From positions 3,348,001 through 3,412,000 of the forward strand of contig NZ_CP066149.1 of NCBI RefSeq assembly GCF_023206395.1: DNA of 64,000 nucleotides, read 5' to 3'. The stretch comes from Vibrio sp. ED004 (lineage in GTDB: Bacteria > Pseudomonadota > Gammaproteobacteria > Enterobacterales > Vibrionaceae). Position 1 is the first letter of the stretch; each line of letters starts with the position of its first letter. A program made the position numbers and the translations under genes. This document shows, in pieces, positions 8,893-17,472 of this stretch. The notes under the pieces are model-generated. The model had not been told where the DNA came from and did not search any database. It saw nothing but the letters and a program-made list of their open reading frames with translations.

Positions 8893-9807
8893 ATGAAAAG
8901 AAATGATTTGTTGTTAGCGGTGTTCGTGATGGCAATTTGGGGATTTAATTTCTCGATGATCAAAATGGGTGTGACCAATGTGCATCCGTTGCTGGCAACC
9001 GCAGCGCGTTTCTCGCTAGCGGTAATACCAGTGATATTTTTTGTCGCAAGACCAAATGTCGCGTGGCGATATTTAATGAGTTACGGCTTCGTGTTTGGTG
9101 TGGGTATTTGGGGCATGGCTTCATGGTCAATCACAGCAGGGCTTTCATCAGGGTTGTCGTCGGTATTGCTTTCTACCAACGTATTAATCGGTATGGCGGT
9201 TGGGGTATGGGTATTCAAAGAAAGTGCGTCGGTTCGTAAGTTAATGGGTGCGATGCTAGCCATGTGTGCACTCGCGGTCTTAGTCTCGGCTGCAGAGGGC
9301 AATGTCACCGTTAATGGCGTTATCTTGATTATGATTGCAGCGTGCAGTTGGACGCTAATGGGCGTGATTGTGAAGGCGTCTAAAACTAAACAGGCTTTTG
9401 CATTCAATGTGTGGGGAATGCTGTTTGCGCCAGTGCCGTTGGTGTTGTTTGCTGTGATGTTACATGGTGATCAAATCATCTGGCAGGGGATGGAACAATG
9501 GGATTGGAACACAACGATTGCAGTGTTGTTTCAGGCTTACCCTACGACATTGTTTGGTTACTGGGTGTGGAATAAGTTGTTAATCCAATATCCGTTAAGC
9601 ACTACCGCACCGTTAACCTTGCTCGTGCCAATCTTTGCATTGATCAGCGGTTACTTTATGTATGACGAAGTATTATCAGTCGCACAAGTGGTTGCATCTG
9701 TGCTGTTTTTAGTCGGGATTGGCTTAATCGTAAAACCTGCGAAGGCTGCGATCACCAAAACATTAGATGACAAAGAATCAGCAGGAAAACTCGCTAAGCA
9801 ATCATGA
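8893..9807 (+). CDS. EamA/DMT-family transporter
   Basis: A 304-residue inner-membrane protein with about ten hydrophobic segments in two EamA repeats (about residues 5-135 and 145-282). The C-terminal tail is cytoplasmic and charged. The family includes exporters of amino acids and metabolites, but the substrate is not evident. A good ribosome binding site, AGGAGG, lies about seven bases before the ATG. Control by the divergent MocR-type regulator is likely, which hints at an amino acid or PLP-related substrate. That last point is inference. Confidence 0.88.
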   Translation: MKRNDLLLAVFVMAIWGFNFSMIKMGVTNVHPLLATAARFSLAVIPVIFFVARPNVAWRYLMSYGFVFGVGIWGMASWSITAGLSSGLSSVLLSTNVLIGMAVGVWVFKESASVRKLMGAMLAMCALAVLVSAAEGNVTVNGVILIMIAACSWTLMGVIVKASKTKQAFAFNVWGMLFAPVPLVLFAVMLHGDQIIWQGMEQWDWNTTIAVLFQAYPTTLFGYWVWNKLLIQYPLSTTAPLTLLVPIFALISGYFMYDEVLSVAQVVASVLFLVGIGLIVKPAKAAITKTLDDKESAGKLAKQS

Positions 9808-9873
9808 TGTCGTTCGCGGTAAATAAGCGCGATGTAAACTAATCATTGAAGCTACAGTGTTGATTAAGGAACT

Positions 9874-9900
9874 AAGGCCTCGCAATCGCGGGGCCTTTTC
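9874..9900 (+). terminator. terminator after the EamA gene
   Basis: Stem AAGGCCTCGC with GCGGGGCCTT (one mismatch) followed by TTC. Confidence 0.75.
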
Positions 9901-10003
9901 ATGTGTAGGTTTCGAGGTGAAATATCGTTGCGGTTTAGCGTTCTCATAGTTCCTTTGAATTATCTGATGCTTGTTCGTTAAGTCTTCTGGAGAAATAGGT
10001 ATA

Positions 10004-10031
10004 TTGTTGTTATGTTATATCGTAACAACAA
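10004..10031. promoter_or_regulatory. candidate Zur box upstream of the aspartoacylase gene
   Basis: A 28-base near-palindrome has arms TTGTTGTTATG and CGTAACAACAA (10 of 11 pairs) around TTATAT. Its core ATGTTATATCGTAACA lines up in the same register with the palindrome before the zur-like gene (14580-14593 and flanks). It resembles the gammaproteobacterial Zur consensus ATGTTATANTATAACAT. Confidence 0.6.
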
Positions 10032-10073
10032 TGCAAGGGTGACTTGCACTTTCGATACTTGGAAATCAATTAC

Positions 10074-10946
10074 ATGGATAACATCAATCAAGTCTTACTG
10101 GTTGCCGGAACTCACGGTAACGAGCTTTCTGGAATCTACCTAAACAAACTGATCAAAGAGCGTATGTATGCCGCCGATCGTTCGACATTCTCTACGAATT
10201 CAGTTATCGCAAACCCTAAAGCGGTAGAGCAGAACGTTCGATATCTTGATACGGATCTAAACCGTCAGTTTTCTAATGCTAACCACGACGACACTGCCGG
10301 TTTAGCTGAGTACACAGTGGCGCGACAGTTTATAGATAGACACGCGAGCACAGAGCAACAACTGATTGTGGATTTGCACAACACGACCAGCAATATGGGG
10401 GCGACATTAATCTTACTTTCCAATGATGCTTTCTATCAAAAAATGGGCGCGTATGTGAAACAACGAATGCCAGAAGCTAATATTCTGTTTGAAGATAGAA
10501 AGCCTTGGGATGAGCAGCCTTACCTTTGTACTGCCGGGAAGTGTGGAGTGATGATTGAAGTTGGCGCTCAGGCGCATGGCTCACTTAAGTTCGATACACT
10601 TAAATTGATGAAGCAGATGCTGACGATGGTTCTTGATTACGTGGAGAAGCACAACCTTAACCAAGTACAAGCGTTAGAAGACTACGATGCCTTTTTTTAT
10701 GTTGAAGAGGTTAATGTTCCGCTTGGCCCAGACGGTATGCGTGTTGCTACTGTGCACCCAGCGATCTGTGGTCGAGACTTCGAGGCAGTGAAGCAGGGGG
10801 AGCCGATACTCGCGACCTTCTTTGGCTATGATATTTACTGGGAGCGTGAACAAGACATCTATCCGCATTTCATTAATGAAAGTGCTTATGCTAAAGCCAA
10901 CATTGCGATGGCACTGGCCGATAAGCGTTTGGTCTCAGTGAACTAG
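10074..10946 (+). CDS. aspartoacylase / AstE-AspA family zinc carboxypeptidase-like hydrolase
   Basis: A 290-residue member of the M14-like aspartoacylase family. Zinc ligands are visible in AGTHGNE (H14, E17) and DLHNTTS (about H102), and ANPKAVEQNVRYLDTDLNRQF carries the substrate-binding Arg and Asn residues. Family members cleave N-acetylaspartate or other N-acylated amino acids. The ATG at 10074 has TGGAAA upstream; an earlier in-frame TTG (10044) lacks a site. A Zur-type palindrome lies about 45 bases before the start, which links expression to zinc. The gene is distinct from astE at 50952. The exact substrate is uncertain. Confidence 0.85.
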   Translation: MDNINQVLLVAGTHGNELSGIYLNKLIKERMYAADRSTFSTNSVIANPKAVEQNVRYLDTDLNRQFSNANHDDTAGLAEYTVARQFIDRHASTEQQLIVDLHNTTSNMGATLILLSNDAFYQKMGAYVKQRMPEANILFEDRKPWDEQPYLCTAGKCGVMIEVGAQAHGSLKFDTLKLMKQMLTMVLDYVEKHNLNQVQALEDYDAFFYVEEVNVPLGPDGMRVATVHPAICGRDFEAVKQGEPILATFFGYDIYWEREQDIYPHFINESAYAKANIAMALADKRLVSVN

Positions 10947-10972
10947 CGTTTTGAACCTATAACGGATTTGTT

Positions 10973-11016
10973 AAAAAGCCCTATGAATGTATCAATTCAT
11001 AGGGCTTTGATTTTAG
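10973..11016. terminator. bidirectional terminator between aspartoacylase and COG0523 genes
   Basis: A 14-base stem, AAAGCCCTATGAAT with ATTCATAGGGCTTT, has A and T runs on both sides, and it lies between convergent genes. Confidence 0.85.
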
Positions 11017-11042
11017 GGAGCGGGAGAATTAACCAGCTCTGG

Positions 11043-12041
11043 TTAAATCTGACACGCCAACAATTGGCTTTCTAGATCGTTGTCGATGCTATAACCAATG
11101 ACTTCTATTCTGGTTTCATTGCACTCATCTAATTCACACTCTGTTAGGCCATCTTCAGTTAGGTTGTAACCAAAGATGCCGCTTTGAGTAATGAACACCG
11201 CTTTCATTCGTTCGGCTTTGAGTCCAACTAATACCTTAAGCAATTGCTGACGGTCGAACAGTTTGTCAGCCGCGAATCGCCAACCAATACTTTCAAACCC
11301 TTCACCTTGGTTGCTCGCTTTTATCATACCGCTCTCTGGCATCGGTAATTCTGAAGCGAGTGGCTTGTCTTGTTCATGATGATGGTGCCCATGAGCTTGA
11401 TGATGGTAAAAGTTTGTGTCTCCATCAAACTCACCGAAAGGGATCTTACCGTGATGAGCAAATATGAGTTTGGTGTCTGGGTGGCAAACCTGCGCGACGT
11501 ATTCAGCCAGTTTCTCTTCATCGCCACTTTGGTAGAGATCGACTTTATTACCCACGATAGTATCGGCAATGGTGATTTGCTGATTGAAGGTATCGTGTTC
11601 AAAGTAACGTGCGTCAGAAAGCTTGCGGGCATCGACCAAAGTCACGTTCTTCTGTAGTGACAACACCTTACGGTAGTGTTCTGAAGACAAGACCTCTAGC
11701 ACTTCCTTAGGATGACCAAGCCCGGTCGGCTCGATCAATAAGCGGTCTGGTTTCGCCTCAGACAGTAGTTGATTCAGTGCGATTTGCATCGGCAAACCAG
11801 CCGCGCAACACATACAGCCGCCAGGCACTTCACGGATAAATACTTGTTGTTTGTTGTCGTTCCCTTGGAGCAAACTGCCATCAACGCCAATTTCTCCAAA
11901 TTCATTCACCAAAATAGCCCAGTTTTCATCTGCGGGTTTGTTCTTCATTAGATTGAGAATTGCGGTCGTTTTACCTACGCCGAGAAAGCCGGTAATGATA
12001 TTGGTTGGAATACCCAAGAGAGGCTTTTTATCAGAGCTCAT
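11043..12041 (-). CDS. COG0523-family metallochaperone GTPase
   Basis: A 332-residue P-loop GTPase of the CobW/ZNG/YciC group. Walker A GFLGVGKTT lies at 18-26, and the GCMCC metal-binding motif (C76, C78, C79) is intact. NKVD follows in the G domain. A His-rich stretch, HHQAHGHHHHEQ, sits near 212-225, and a CobW C-terminal domain occupies about 260-332. Zur-controlled members are thought to deliver zinc to client proteins under starvation. The start at 12041 has AGGAGA eight bases upstream and overlaps the end of the carbonic anhydrase gene by 11 bases, so the two are translationally coupled. It is the last gene of the zur-like operon. Confidence 0.92.
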   Translation of the reverse strand: MSSDKKPLLGIPTNIITGFLGVGKTTAILNLMKNKPADENWAILVNEFGEIGVDGSLLQGNDNKQQVFIREVPGGCMCCAAGLPMQIALNQLLSEAKPDRLLIEPTGLGHPKEVLEVLSSEHYRKVLSLQKNVTLVDARKLSDARYFEHDTFNQQITIADTIVGNKVDLYQSGDEEKLAEYVAQVCHPDTKLIFAHHGKIPFGEFDGDTNFYHHQAHGHHHHEQDKPLASELPMPESGMIKASNQGEGFESIGWRFAADKLFDRQQLLKVLVGLKAERMKAVFITQSGIFGYNLTEDGLTECELDECNETRIEVIGYSIDNDLESQLLACQI

Positions 12042-12591
12042 TGGCAATTCTCCTATAACCTTGCACAAGGGTATGGTTTGCCGAAACAACGGACTCTGAA
12101 AATGCAGAATACTCGGGTGGTACTTTTGAGATATTGTTCAAATCAAACCCTGAACCGATGTTAGTCATTGGTGGTACATGGAAGTTCTCAGGTAAGTCGT
12201 GTCCGTCCACCACACAGTTATGGCGAATCACACAACCTTTGCCAATCACCGCATTAAAGACGACTGAGTTGAAGCCAATAAATACGTCATCACAGACCCG
12301 ACAAGGACCATGAATGATCGATCGGTGAGCGATGGATGAGCGTTCACCAATAGTGACGGCAGCGCCAGCTTTAGAGTGAATAACCACACCATCTTGAATG
12401 TTGGTGTCGCGCTTAATCACAATGGCTTCCATGTCACCTTGTTCGTTGACCTCGTCAGCTCGAATCACAGCGTAAGGGCCAATAAACACGTTGTCTTCAA
12501 TGATGACCTTGCCGCAGATGATGGCGGTCGGGTCAATGAAAGCGGTCTCCGATACTTCTGGCATATGACCGCTTGGATTTCTTCTTAACAT
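12031..12591 (-). CDS. gamma-class carbonic anhydrase-like hexapeptide protein
   Basis: A 186-residue left-handed beta-helix protein of the gamma-carbonic anhydrase/CaiE/YrdA group. Repeated hexapeptide turns run from about residue 15 to 140. Metal-ligand His residues appear in VIHSKAG, SIAHRS and VIRHNC. Such paralogs recur in Zur-controlled clusters, where they are thought to replace a housekeeping zinc enzyme or use another metal. Here it lies between the dihydroorotase and COG0523 genes on the same strand. Enzyme activity cannot be proven from sequence, because many family members are inactive. Confidence 0.85.
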   Translation of the reverse strand: MLRRNPSGHMPEVSETAFIDPTAIICGKVIIEDNVFIGPYAVIRADEVNEQGDMEAIVIKRDTNIQDGVVIHSKAGAAVTIGERSSIAHRSIIHGPCRVCDDVFIGFNSVVFNAVIGKGCVIRHNCVVDGHDLPENFHVPPMTNIGSGFDLNNISKVPPEYSAFSESVVSANHTLVQGYRRIANEL

Positions 12592-12627
12592 ATTGATTTC
12601 TTTTTATTGATGGTAATAACTGCTGAA

Positions 12628-14010
12628 CTAGCGCTCGAATGACAGCCTCATTGCTGGAGTGACCATGTCACTCGATATTTCTTTTGGTGCATCAGCGATA
12701 TGCGTATTTTGGTTATCAGGGGATTCTGGATTGCTATAAACCTTGGCACCATTGACCCATGTGTGTTTTATCTGAGCAGAGAATTCGTGCCCTGCGAATG
12801 GCGACCACCCACATTGATATAAGCTGTTGTCATTGCTGACTAAAGTAGGTGCTTGCGAGTCAACCAGTACTAAATCAGCGTAGTAACCTTCGCGAATAAA
12901 GCCTCGTTCACGTATTGCATAGCGCAGTGCTGGGTTGTGAGCCGTTTTCTCTACAACCTGAGCTATTGTCATTCTTCCAGACTTCACATGGTCAAATAGG
13001 GTCAACAATGCATGTTGGACTAAAGGCAAACCGGCGGGTGCTTGTTCATAGGGAACTTGTTTCTCTTCCCATGTATGTGGCGCGTGATCTGTCGCGATGA
13101 TGTCGATTTGGCCCGTGCTCAATGCTGCTAATAGAGCGTCTCTATCACTAGGGTATTTGACGGCTGGGTTGCACTTAATTTGGTTACCGAGCGTTGCGTA
13201 ATCTTTATTGCTAAACCATAGGTGATGGACACAAGCTTCTGCGGTAATACGTTTTCCCTGAATGGGGCCGGCTTCAAACTGAGCGAGTTCTTTTTCTGTC
13301 GTGATGTGCAGCACATGAAGTTGACTGTTGTGTTTTTTGGCTAGCTCAATCGCATAGGAAGAAGAGGCATAACAAGCTTTGTCATCTCTTAGAATGGGGT
13401 GATCTTCAATCGTGAAAACCGCTTTCTCTTTTCTTAATTGTTCTTGGTTTTTCGCGATAACAGGCCCGCTTTCACAGTGAGTGACAATTAGGACGGGAGA
13501 ATCACGGAATATGGCATTGAGTGCTTGAGGATCTTCAACCAACAGGTTGCCCGTTGAAGCGCCCATAAACACCTTTACACCGCAGTGCTTGGTTGGGTCG
13601 AGACGTTTAATTTGTTCGAGATTGTCTTCGGTTGCTCCGAGATAAAACGAGTAATTTGCTAACGAGCTTTGTGCTGCAATATCAAACTTTCTTTCTAAGG
13701 CTTCAATGGTCGTTGTAGCAGGGTTTACGTTTGGCATCTCCATATAGCTGGTAATACCGCCTGTAACCGCAGCTCGTGACTCAGTGGCGATTGAGCCTTT
13801 GTGTGTTAATCCCGGTTCGCGAAAATGGACTTGGTCGTCAATCATTCCAGGAAGGAGGTAGCAACCTTGAGCGTCAATAATCTCATCATCTGGCTTTGGT
13901 TCGATGTTGTTGGCTATTCTTTCTATTCGCTGGTTAATGATCAATAGATCCGATTCGGTAATGATGCCTTCATTGACCAAACGGGCATTCTTGATGAGTG
14001 TTGCAGACAT
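12628..14010 (-). CDS. dihydroorotase-family amidohydrolase (Zur-operon paralog)
   Basis: A 460-residue amidohydrolase most like class I dihydroorotases. The N-terminal metal motif reads IDDQVHFREPG, so the first His of the usual HxH is Gln (Q60) while H62 is kept. GVKVFMGAS holds the bridging Lys near 145, and ATDHAPHT carries the catalytic Asp near 308. Dihydroorotase makes dihydroorotate from carbamoyl aspartate in pyrimidine synthesis. Zur-linked paralogs are thought to back up a zinc-demanding PyrC. The Gln-containing motif also occurs in a subgroup known from Bacteroidetes, as I recall. It is second in the operon after the zur-like gene. Confidence 0.88.
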   Translation of the reverse strand: MSATLIKNARLVNEGIITESDLLIINQRIERIANNIEPKPDDEIIDAQGCYLLPGMIDDQVHFREPGLTHKGSIATESRAAVTGGITSYMEMPNVNPATTTIEALERKFDIAAQSSLANYSFYLGATEDNLEQIKRLDPTKHCGVKVFMGASTGNLLVEDPQALNAIFRDSPVLIVTHCESGPVIAKNQEQLRKEKAVFTIEDHPILRDDKACYASSSYAIELAKKHNSQLHVLHITTEKELAQFEAGPIQGKRITAEACVHHLWFSNKDYATLGNQIKCNPAVKYPSDRDALLAALSTGQIDIIATDHAPHTWEEKQVPYEQAPAGLPLVQHALLTLFDHVKSGRMTIAQVVEKTAHNPALRYAIRERGFIREGYYADLVLVDSQAPTLVSNDNSLYQCGWSPFAGHEFSAQIKHTWVNGAKVYSNPESPDNQNTHIADAPKEISSDMVTPAMRLSFER

Positions 14011-14094
14011 AGCGGTTCATTCTTCCTTTTTGATTAGTGCTAATGCTGGGGGAGTGTCTAAGAAAATAGCGTTACGGTTGATGGTTCTTAGAGC

Positions 14095-14550
14095 TTATGT
14101 ATCGACGCATTCATCACATACGCAGCTAATCTCTAACTGAGGGCTTGTTACAGTAAAGCCTTCTTGTTTTGCGTGAGATTGAAGATCGCGAATGATAGAA
14201 GGGGCGATGGTTTGCTCGCTGATTTTGTCGCACTTAGAGCAAATCAAAAACTGCGGGATACCGTGCTCATGATCGCAAAGGATATGGTCGCAAAGTATGT
14301 ACTTGTTCGAGACTTGCAGTTTGTGCGCCAAGTGTCGCTCTTCAAGAAATTCCAACACTCGATAAACCGACATCGCTTGAACGTGTTGATCAAAGTGTTC
14401 CTTACAATATTCAACGATTTCATACGCAGACAGAGCTTTGTCGGTATGAACCAGTGCTCGCAGTATCAACAGTCTCTTAGCGGTAAACTGTTTTCCGTTT
14501 GTTTTACAGCCTTGTTTTACGTGCTCAATGATCGCTTCGATGTCTCTCAT
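14095..14550 (-). CDS. zur: Zur-like Fur-family zinc-responsive repressor
   Basis: A 151-residue Fur-family regulator. The winged helix is N-terminal (TAKRLLILRALVHTDKALSAYEI). The structural zinc site is formed by CSKC near 105-108 and a CVCDEC cluster at about 144-149; the second pair is partly tandem. Internal Cys and His residues in ILCDHILCDHEHG lie near 86-96. Its neighbours are all zinc-economy genes, so Zur is more likely than Fur, PerR or Nur. It leads the operon, and the palindrome just upstream suggests autoregulation. A second, housekeeping Zur elsewhere in the genome cannot be excluded. Confidence 0.85.
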   Translation of the reverse strand: MRDIEAIIEHVKQGCKTNGKQFTAKRLLILRALVHTDKALSAYEIVEYCKEHFDQHVQAMSVYRVLEFLEERHLAHKLQVSNKYILCDHILCDHEHGIPQFLICSKCDKISEQTIAPSIIRDLQSHAKQEGFTVTSPQLEISCVCDECVDT

Positions 14551-14572
14551 TCAATCCACAAAATTAGTGATA

Positions 14573-14599
14573 ATATAGATATGTTATAACATAACAATA
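14573..14599. promoter_or_regulatory. Zur box in front of the zur-like operon
   Basis: A perfect 14-base palindrome, TATGTTATAACATA (14580-14593), extends into a core ATGTTATAACATAACA that matches the Zur consensus closely. It sits about 30 bases before the start codon, where binding would block transcription of the operon. Confidence 0.75.
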
Positions 14600-15212
14600 A
14601 ATTTCAAGAAACGAACTTTTACTTCAAGAATCTTTTAGGTGGGATCTCTCTTTTGGTGCGTACCTCGTAGATGCACATAGACGAACATGAGCTATTTATT
14701 GCCCACCATTTGCATGTTGTGCCAAAGAAGCTTTCCTATAATGATTGAATTACTGATTAAAAGCCTAAAAGAACATGGGTTATTATAAGTGAATTCGAAT
14801 TAAATTCTGAAATGATACAAATCTCATATTTAATAACGCTTATTTAGTAACCTCTGTTGAGTCTCATATCAAATCAAGTGGCTGATTTTATTGGGTATCA
14901 GAGAAAAGTCTCAAAAATTATTATTTAGATCGCTAAAGTTTTAAATTCTGTATTGTGGTGTTTGTGTGGAGTATAATTCCATTTGGTAGCTATGGATTAG
15001 ATGGTTTTTAGCTATATGTGTGAAATTTTAAGTGAGTTATCTTTCTGATTTGAAAGAATAATTAAATAGTTAGGATAAAAAAGTTGGCGAAAATCAGAAG
15101 CTTGGCATACACTTTCCTTGTAAATGACCTTATCTCATTGATTGAATAGGGTAAATGCTTTGGCGCTACTGGCGATAGTAGCAATGTTTAACATAGCTTT
15201 GAGGAAAGTTTT
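14600..15212. other. AT-rich gap between the zinc locus and ihfA
   Basis: About 610 bases without a convincing gene. No ribosome binding site with a long frame was seen on either strand. The last 80 bases (15135-15212) look more codon-like, with minus-strand [19 protein letters not shown] and plus-strand [15 protein letters not shown] frames. They may be a remnant of another gene or of an insertion sequence. Confidence 0.4.
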
Positions 15213-16825
15213 ATGGCACTCACGAAGGCCGATTTGGCTGAGAACCTGTTTGAGACACTCGGATACAGCAAGCGGGATGCCAAGGAAACGGTGGAAGTGT
15301 TTTTCGAAGAAGTTCGTAAAGCGCTCGAAAATGGCGAACAGGTAAAACTGTCTGGTTTTGGTAATTTTGATCTTCGCGAGAAAAACGAGCGACCTGGTCG
15401 TAACCCGAAAACTGGTGAAGACATACCAATTTCTGCTCGACGTGTTGTTACTTTTAGACCGGGACAAAAACTAAAGGCCCGTGTCGAAAATATTAAAATC
15501 GAGAAGTAGCCAAGCAATAGACCACGCCTAGCGTGGTCTTTTTGTATCTGACGTCTAATTTTAAACTGCGTTAAAACTATTCCCTTTATTCTTATCTCTA
15601 TCTCTATCTCTATCTCTATCTCGTCTAGCTTTCTAGAGCTATGAGCCGATGGATTCACTTTTATCTTCAAGAAGAAGTAGTCTGTATCTCGATACCCGTA
15701 TCCCATTCGCTTGATTAGCTTTATTTTGTTGTTTATCCCTTCCAATGTGCAGGTGTTGAGCGGATAACTTGTCGATGCAATAATACCGTGAAGATAAGGC
15801 CTCAGTTTTCGTGCGAACTCTTTCAATGGCTTAATTCCACTCTCTTGCACTTGTGCCCACCATACCTCCCAGAGCCCTTTAGCATGTGCTTCTGATTCAT
15901 AATACCAAAGCTCTTTGAGTTGTGATCCGAGTATATAAGTGGTCATTAAGTCCTTATTGATATTCAATATTTCGGTAAGGTAGCTATCTTGCCGTGGATT
16001 TAAGTTACTTCTATTTTTCAACAATACCCAGCGTGAGCGCTTGACCCATTGCCTCGTTTTTTTATCTTGCTTGAGTTTGTTGGCTTGGTCGACTCTGACT
16101 CTATCCATCACCTCACGACCGAACTTAGCAACAACATGGAATAAGTCGTAAACGATTTTTGCGTTCGGGCAGTGCGCTTGAACTTCAAGGTCAAAAGCCG
16201 TATTCATGTCCATTACGACCGCTTCGATATTGTTGCCATGCTTGCCTAACTGCTCGAAGAACGGTCGTATGTCCTTGCGGCTACGACCTAACCCTATCCA
16301 AATGACTTGGTGACTCTTAACATCAGGGATGACTGTGGCGTATCGGTGCCCTTTAAAGATAGCGAACTCGTCCATGACGAGTTGCCTTAGCCCTTCCCAT
16401 TTCACTGACGGTACCACTTGTAGAAGTCGGCACTTATCTATCTCTTTAATGGTGTGCCAATGAACGTTCGTTAACTGGGATATATGCTTAATGGGAAGAA
16501 GAGGCAGTAGTTGTTCGATATAGCTTTTTAAGCGCTTCGTTATACGAGCATAAGGCTCTAACCAAGATAGAGACTCTGCTTTTATGCCGCAGTCACGGCA
16601 CTTAATCCTTCGAGTTTGAACTAAAAGTTCGACAGGCACATTGAATAACATGGCCTCTTTCACATGACGCCATTGATACTCATGGATAGCCTCTGCTTCA
16701 AGACCACAAAAGCATTTAGCCTCAGAGTTAGGTTTAAGAGTCAGTGTAATAAGTGATGCTGTCTGGTGAGATTTTACTATTTTAAAGCCTTCCCAGAATG
16801 AAGATAGGAAAGTATGATTCGGCAT
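15188..16825 (-). CDS. ISL3-family transposase with a non-native C-terminal extension
   Basis: An open frame of 545 residues. The first 390 or so are an ISL3-type transposase: an N-terminal zinc-binding part (CFCG and IKCRDCG), a helix-turn-helix, and a DDE domain with [25 protein letters not shown] and a C-terminal [11 protein letters not shown] segment carrying Glu. The normal end after YFFLKIK is lost. The frame runs through a hexanucleotide repeat coding for alternating Ile-Glu and then backwards through ihfA. The part beyond about nt 15640 is therefore most likely junk. The element is truncated and probably immobile, although the catalytic domain looks complete. Confidence 0.6.
   Translation of the reverse strand: MPNHTFLSSFWEGFKIVKSHQTASLITLTLKPNSEAKCFCGLEAEAIHEYQWRHVKEAMLFNVPVELLVQTRRIKCRDCGIKAESLSWLEPYARITKRLKSYIEQLLPLLPIKHISQLTNVHWHTIKEIDKCRLLQVVPSVKWEGLRQLVMDEFAIFKGHRYATVIPDVKSHQVIWIGLGRSRKDIRPFFEQLGKHGNNIEAVVMDMNTAFDLEVQAHCPNAKIVYDLFHVVAKFGREVMDRVRVDQANKLKQDKKTRQWVKRSRWVLLKNRSNLNPRQDSYLTEILNINKDLMTTYILGSQLKELWYYESEAHAKGLWEVWWAQVQESGIKPLKEFARKLRPYLHGIIASTSYPLNTCTLEGINNKIKLIKRMGYGYRDTDYFFLKIKVNPSAHSSRKLDEIEIEIEIEIRIKGIVLTQFKIRRQIQKDHARRGLLLGYFSILIFSTRAFSFCPGLKVTTRRAEIGMSSPVFGLRPGRSFFSRRSKLPKPDSFTCSPFSSALRTSSKNTSTVSLASRLLYPSVSNRFSAKSAFVSAIKLSSKLC
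15213..15509 (+). CDS. ihfA: integration host factor subunit alpha
   Basis: A 98-residue DNABII protein that closely matches Vibrio IhfA along its length. It has [13 protein letters not shown] at the start, the GFGNFDLR beta-arm base and the [14 protein letters not shown] loop with the intercalating Pro. IhfA pairs with IhfB to bend DNA in recombination, replication and transcription. GAGGAAAG is a clear ribosome binding site. In most gammaproteobacteria ihfA follows pheT; here there is no pheT, the upstream region is AT-rich and IS genes follow. This could be a second, moved copy or the only one; a genome search would decide. Confidence 0.92.
   Translation: MALTKADLAENLFETLGYSKRDAKETVEVFFEEVRKALENGEQVKLSGFGNFDLREKNERPGRNPKTGEDIPISARRVVTFRPGQKLKARVENIKIEK
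15519..15545 (+). terminator. terminator after ihfA
   Basis: Stem AGACCACGC with GCGTGGTCT followed by TTTTTG. Confidence 0.88.
15594..15622. repeat. hexanucleotide microsatellite (ATCTCT, about 4.8 copies)
   Basis: Tandem ATCTCT units lie within the 3' end of the transposase frame, coding Ile-Glu on the minus strand. The unit is two codons long, so a change in copy number keeps the frame. Such repeats are prone to slippage. Confidence 0.85.
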
Positions 16826-16826
16826 G

Positions 16827-16888
16827 AAAACGGTAGTTTGTGTATGATTTTTGTTTGGCGACTAAACCATATCACTTACTACCGTTTT
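16827..16888. repeat. 11-base inverted repeat at the transposase promoter
   Basis: AAAACGGTAGT (16827-16837) and ACTACCGTTTT (16878-16888) are exact inverted copies flanking the region just before the ISL3-type start codon. They may belong to the IS end or to transposase control. The IS boundary itself is not evident. Confidence 0.5.
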
Positions 16889-17009
16889 TGTTTTCAGCCC
16901 TAAACCACCTACTTCAGTAGGTGGTTATCATTCAGTTTGGCTTTGCCTGTAGTTCTACCCATGTTAAATGCTCCCTTGATTTTTAGCGAAGTCAAAGAGG
17001 ACAAATAAC

Positions 17010-17444
17010 GTGAGCAGATATAATCAAGCTTCCCACGTATTTTGGAGATGTCAATATCACATAGTGTGGACACCAAAGTATCGATTTAGGATTTTGAAAA
17101 ACAATGTAGGTAAAGAAGTTTATCGATGTATAAACGTTTACTGTAATCAACTTGGATGTGAAGTCGTTGAATTAAACGTTCAAGTTGACCACGTGCACTT
17201 GGTAGTAAAAGTTCCGCCTAAGTTATCGATATCCAAGTTGATGGGCGTATTGAAAGGCAAAATAGCTTTAAAACTCTTTAGTAAATTTCCATATTTAAGG
17301 AGAAACAAACTCTGGGGTAACCACTTTTGGCAAAGGGGCTATTTTGTCGATAGCGTAGGGGTTAATGAAGAAATCATTCGACGCTATGTAAGACATCAAG
17401 AGAAAAAAGAGCGCGTGGAGCAGCAGCAATTGGCGTTGGACTAA
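17010..17444 (+). CDS. tnpA: IS200/IS605-family transposase TnpA
   Basis: A 144-residue Y1 HUH single-strand transposase. The HUH motif is DHVHLVV (H61, H63), the catalytic Tyr is Y126 in RRYVRHQ, and the HIVWTPKYRF start is typical. It cuts and joins single-stranded DNA at the hairpin ends. A GTG start is preceded by AGAGGA about nine bases upstream. The protein is full length for the family with all catalytic residues, so the element could be active. Confidence 0.92.
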   Translation: MSRYNQASHVFWRCQYHIVWTPKYRFRILKNNVGKEVYRCINVYCNQLGCEVVELNVQVDHVHLVVKVPPKLSISKLMGVLKGKIALKLFSKFPYLRRNKLWGNHFWQRGYFVDSVGVNEEIIRRYVRHQEKKERVEQQQLALD

Positions 17445-17449
17445 ACAAA

Positions 17450-17472
17450 GGCCCCCTTTTAGGGGGCTCACA
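17450..17472 (+). terminator. terminator after tnpA
   Basis: Stem GCCCCCT with AGGGGGC around TTT, inside the IS element. Confidence 0.6.

Noticed and set aside
15130..15212. pheT remnant directly before ihfA
   Set aside because: Only a short similarity to the LR-rich end of PheT can be imagined; too short and weak to claim.
15135..15467. Minus-strand frame of 110 codons through ihfA
   Set aside because: It is antisense to a clearly conserved ihfA and has no recognisable domain.
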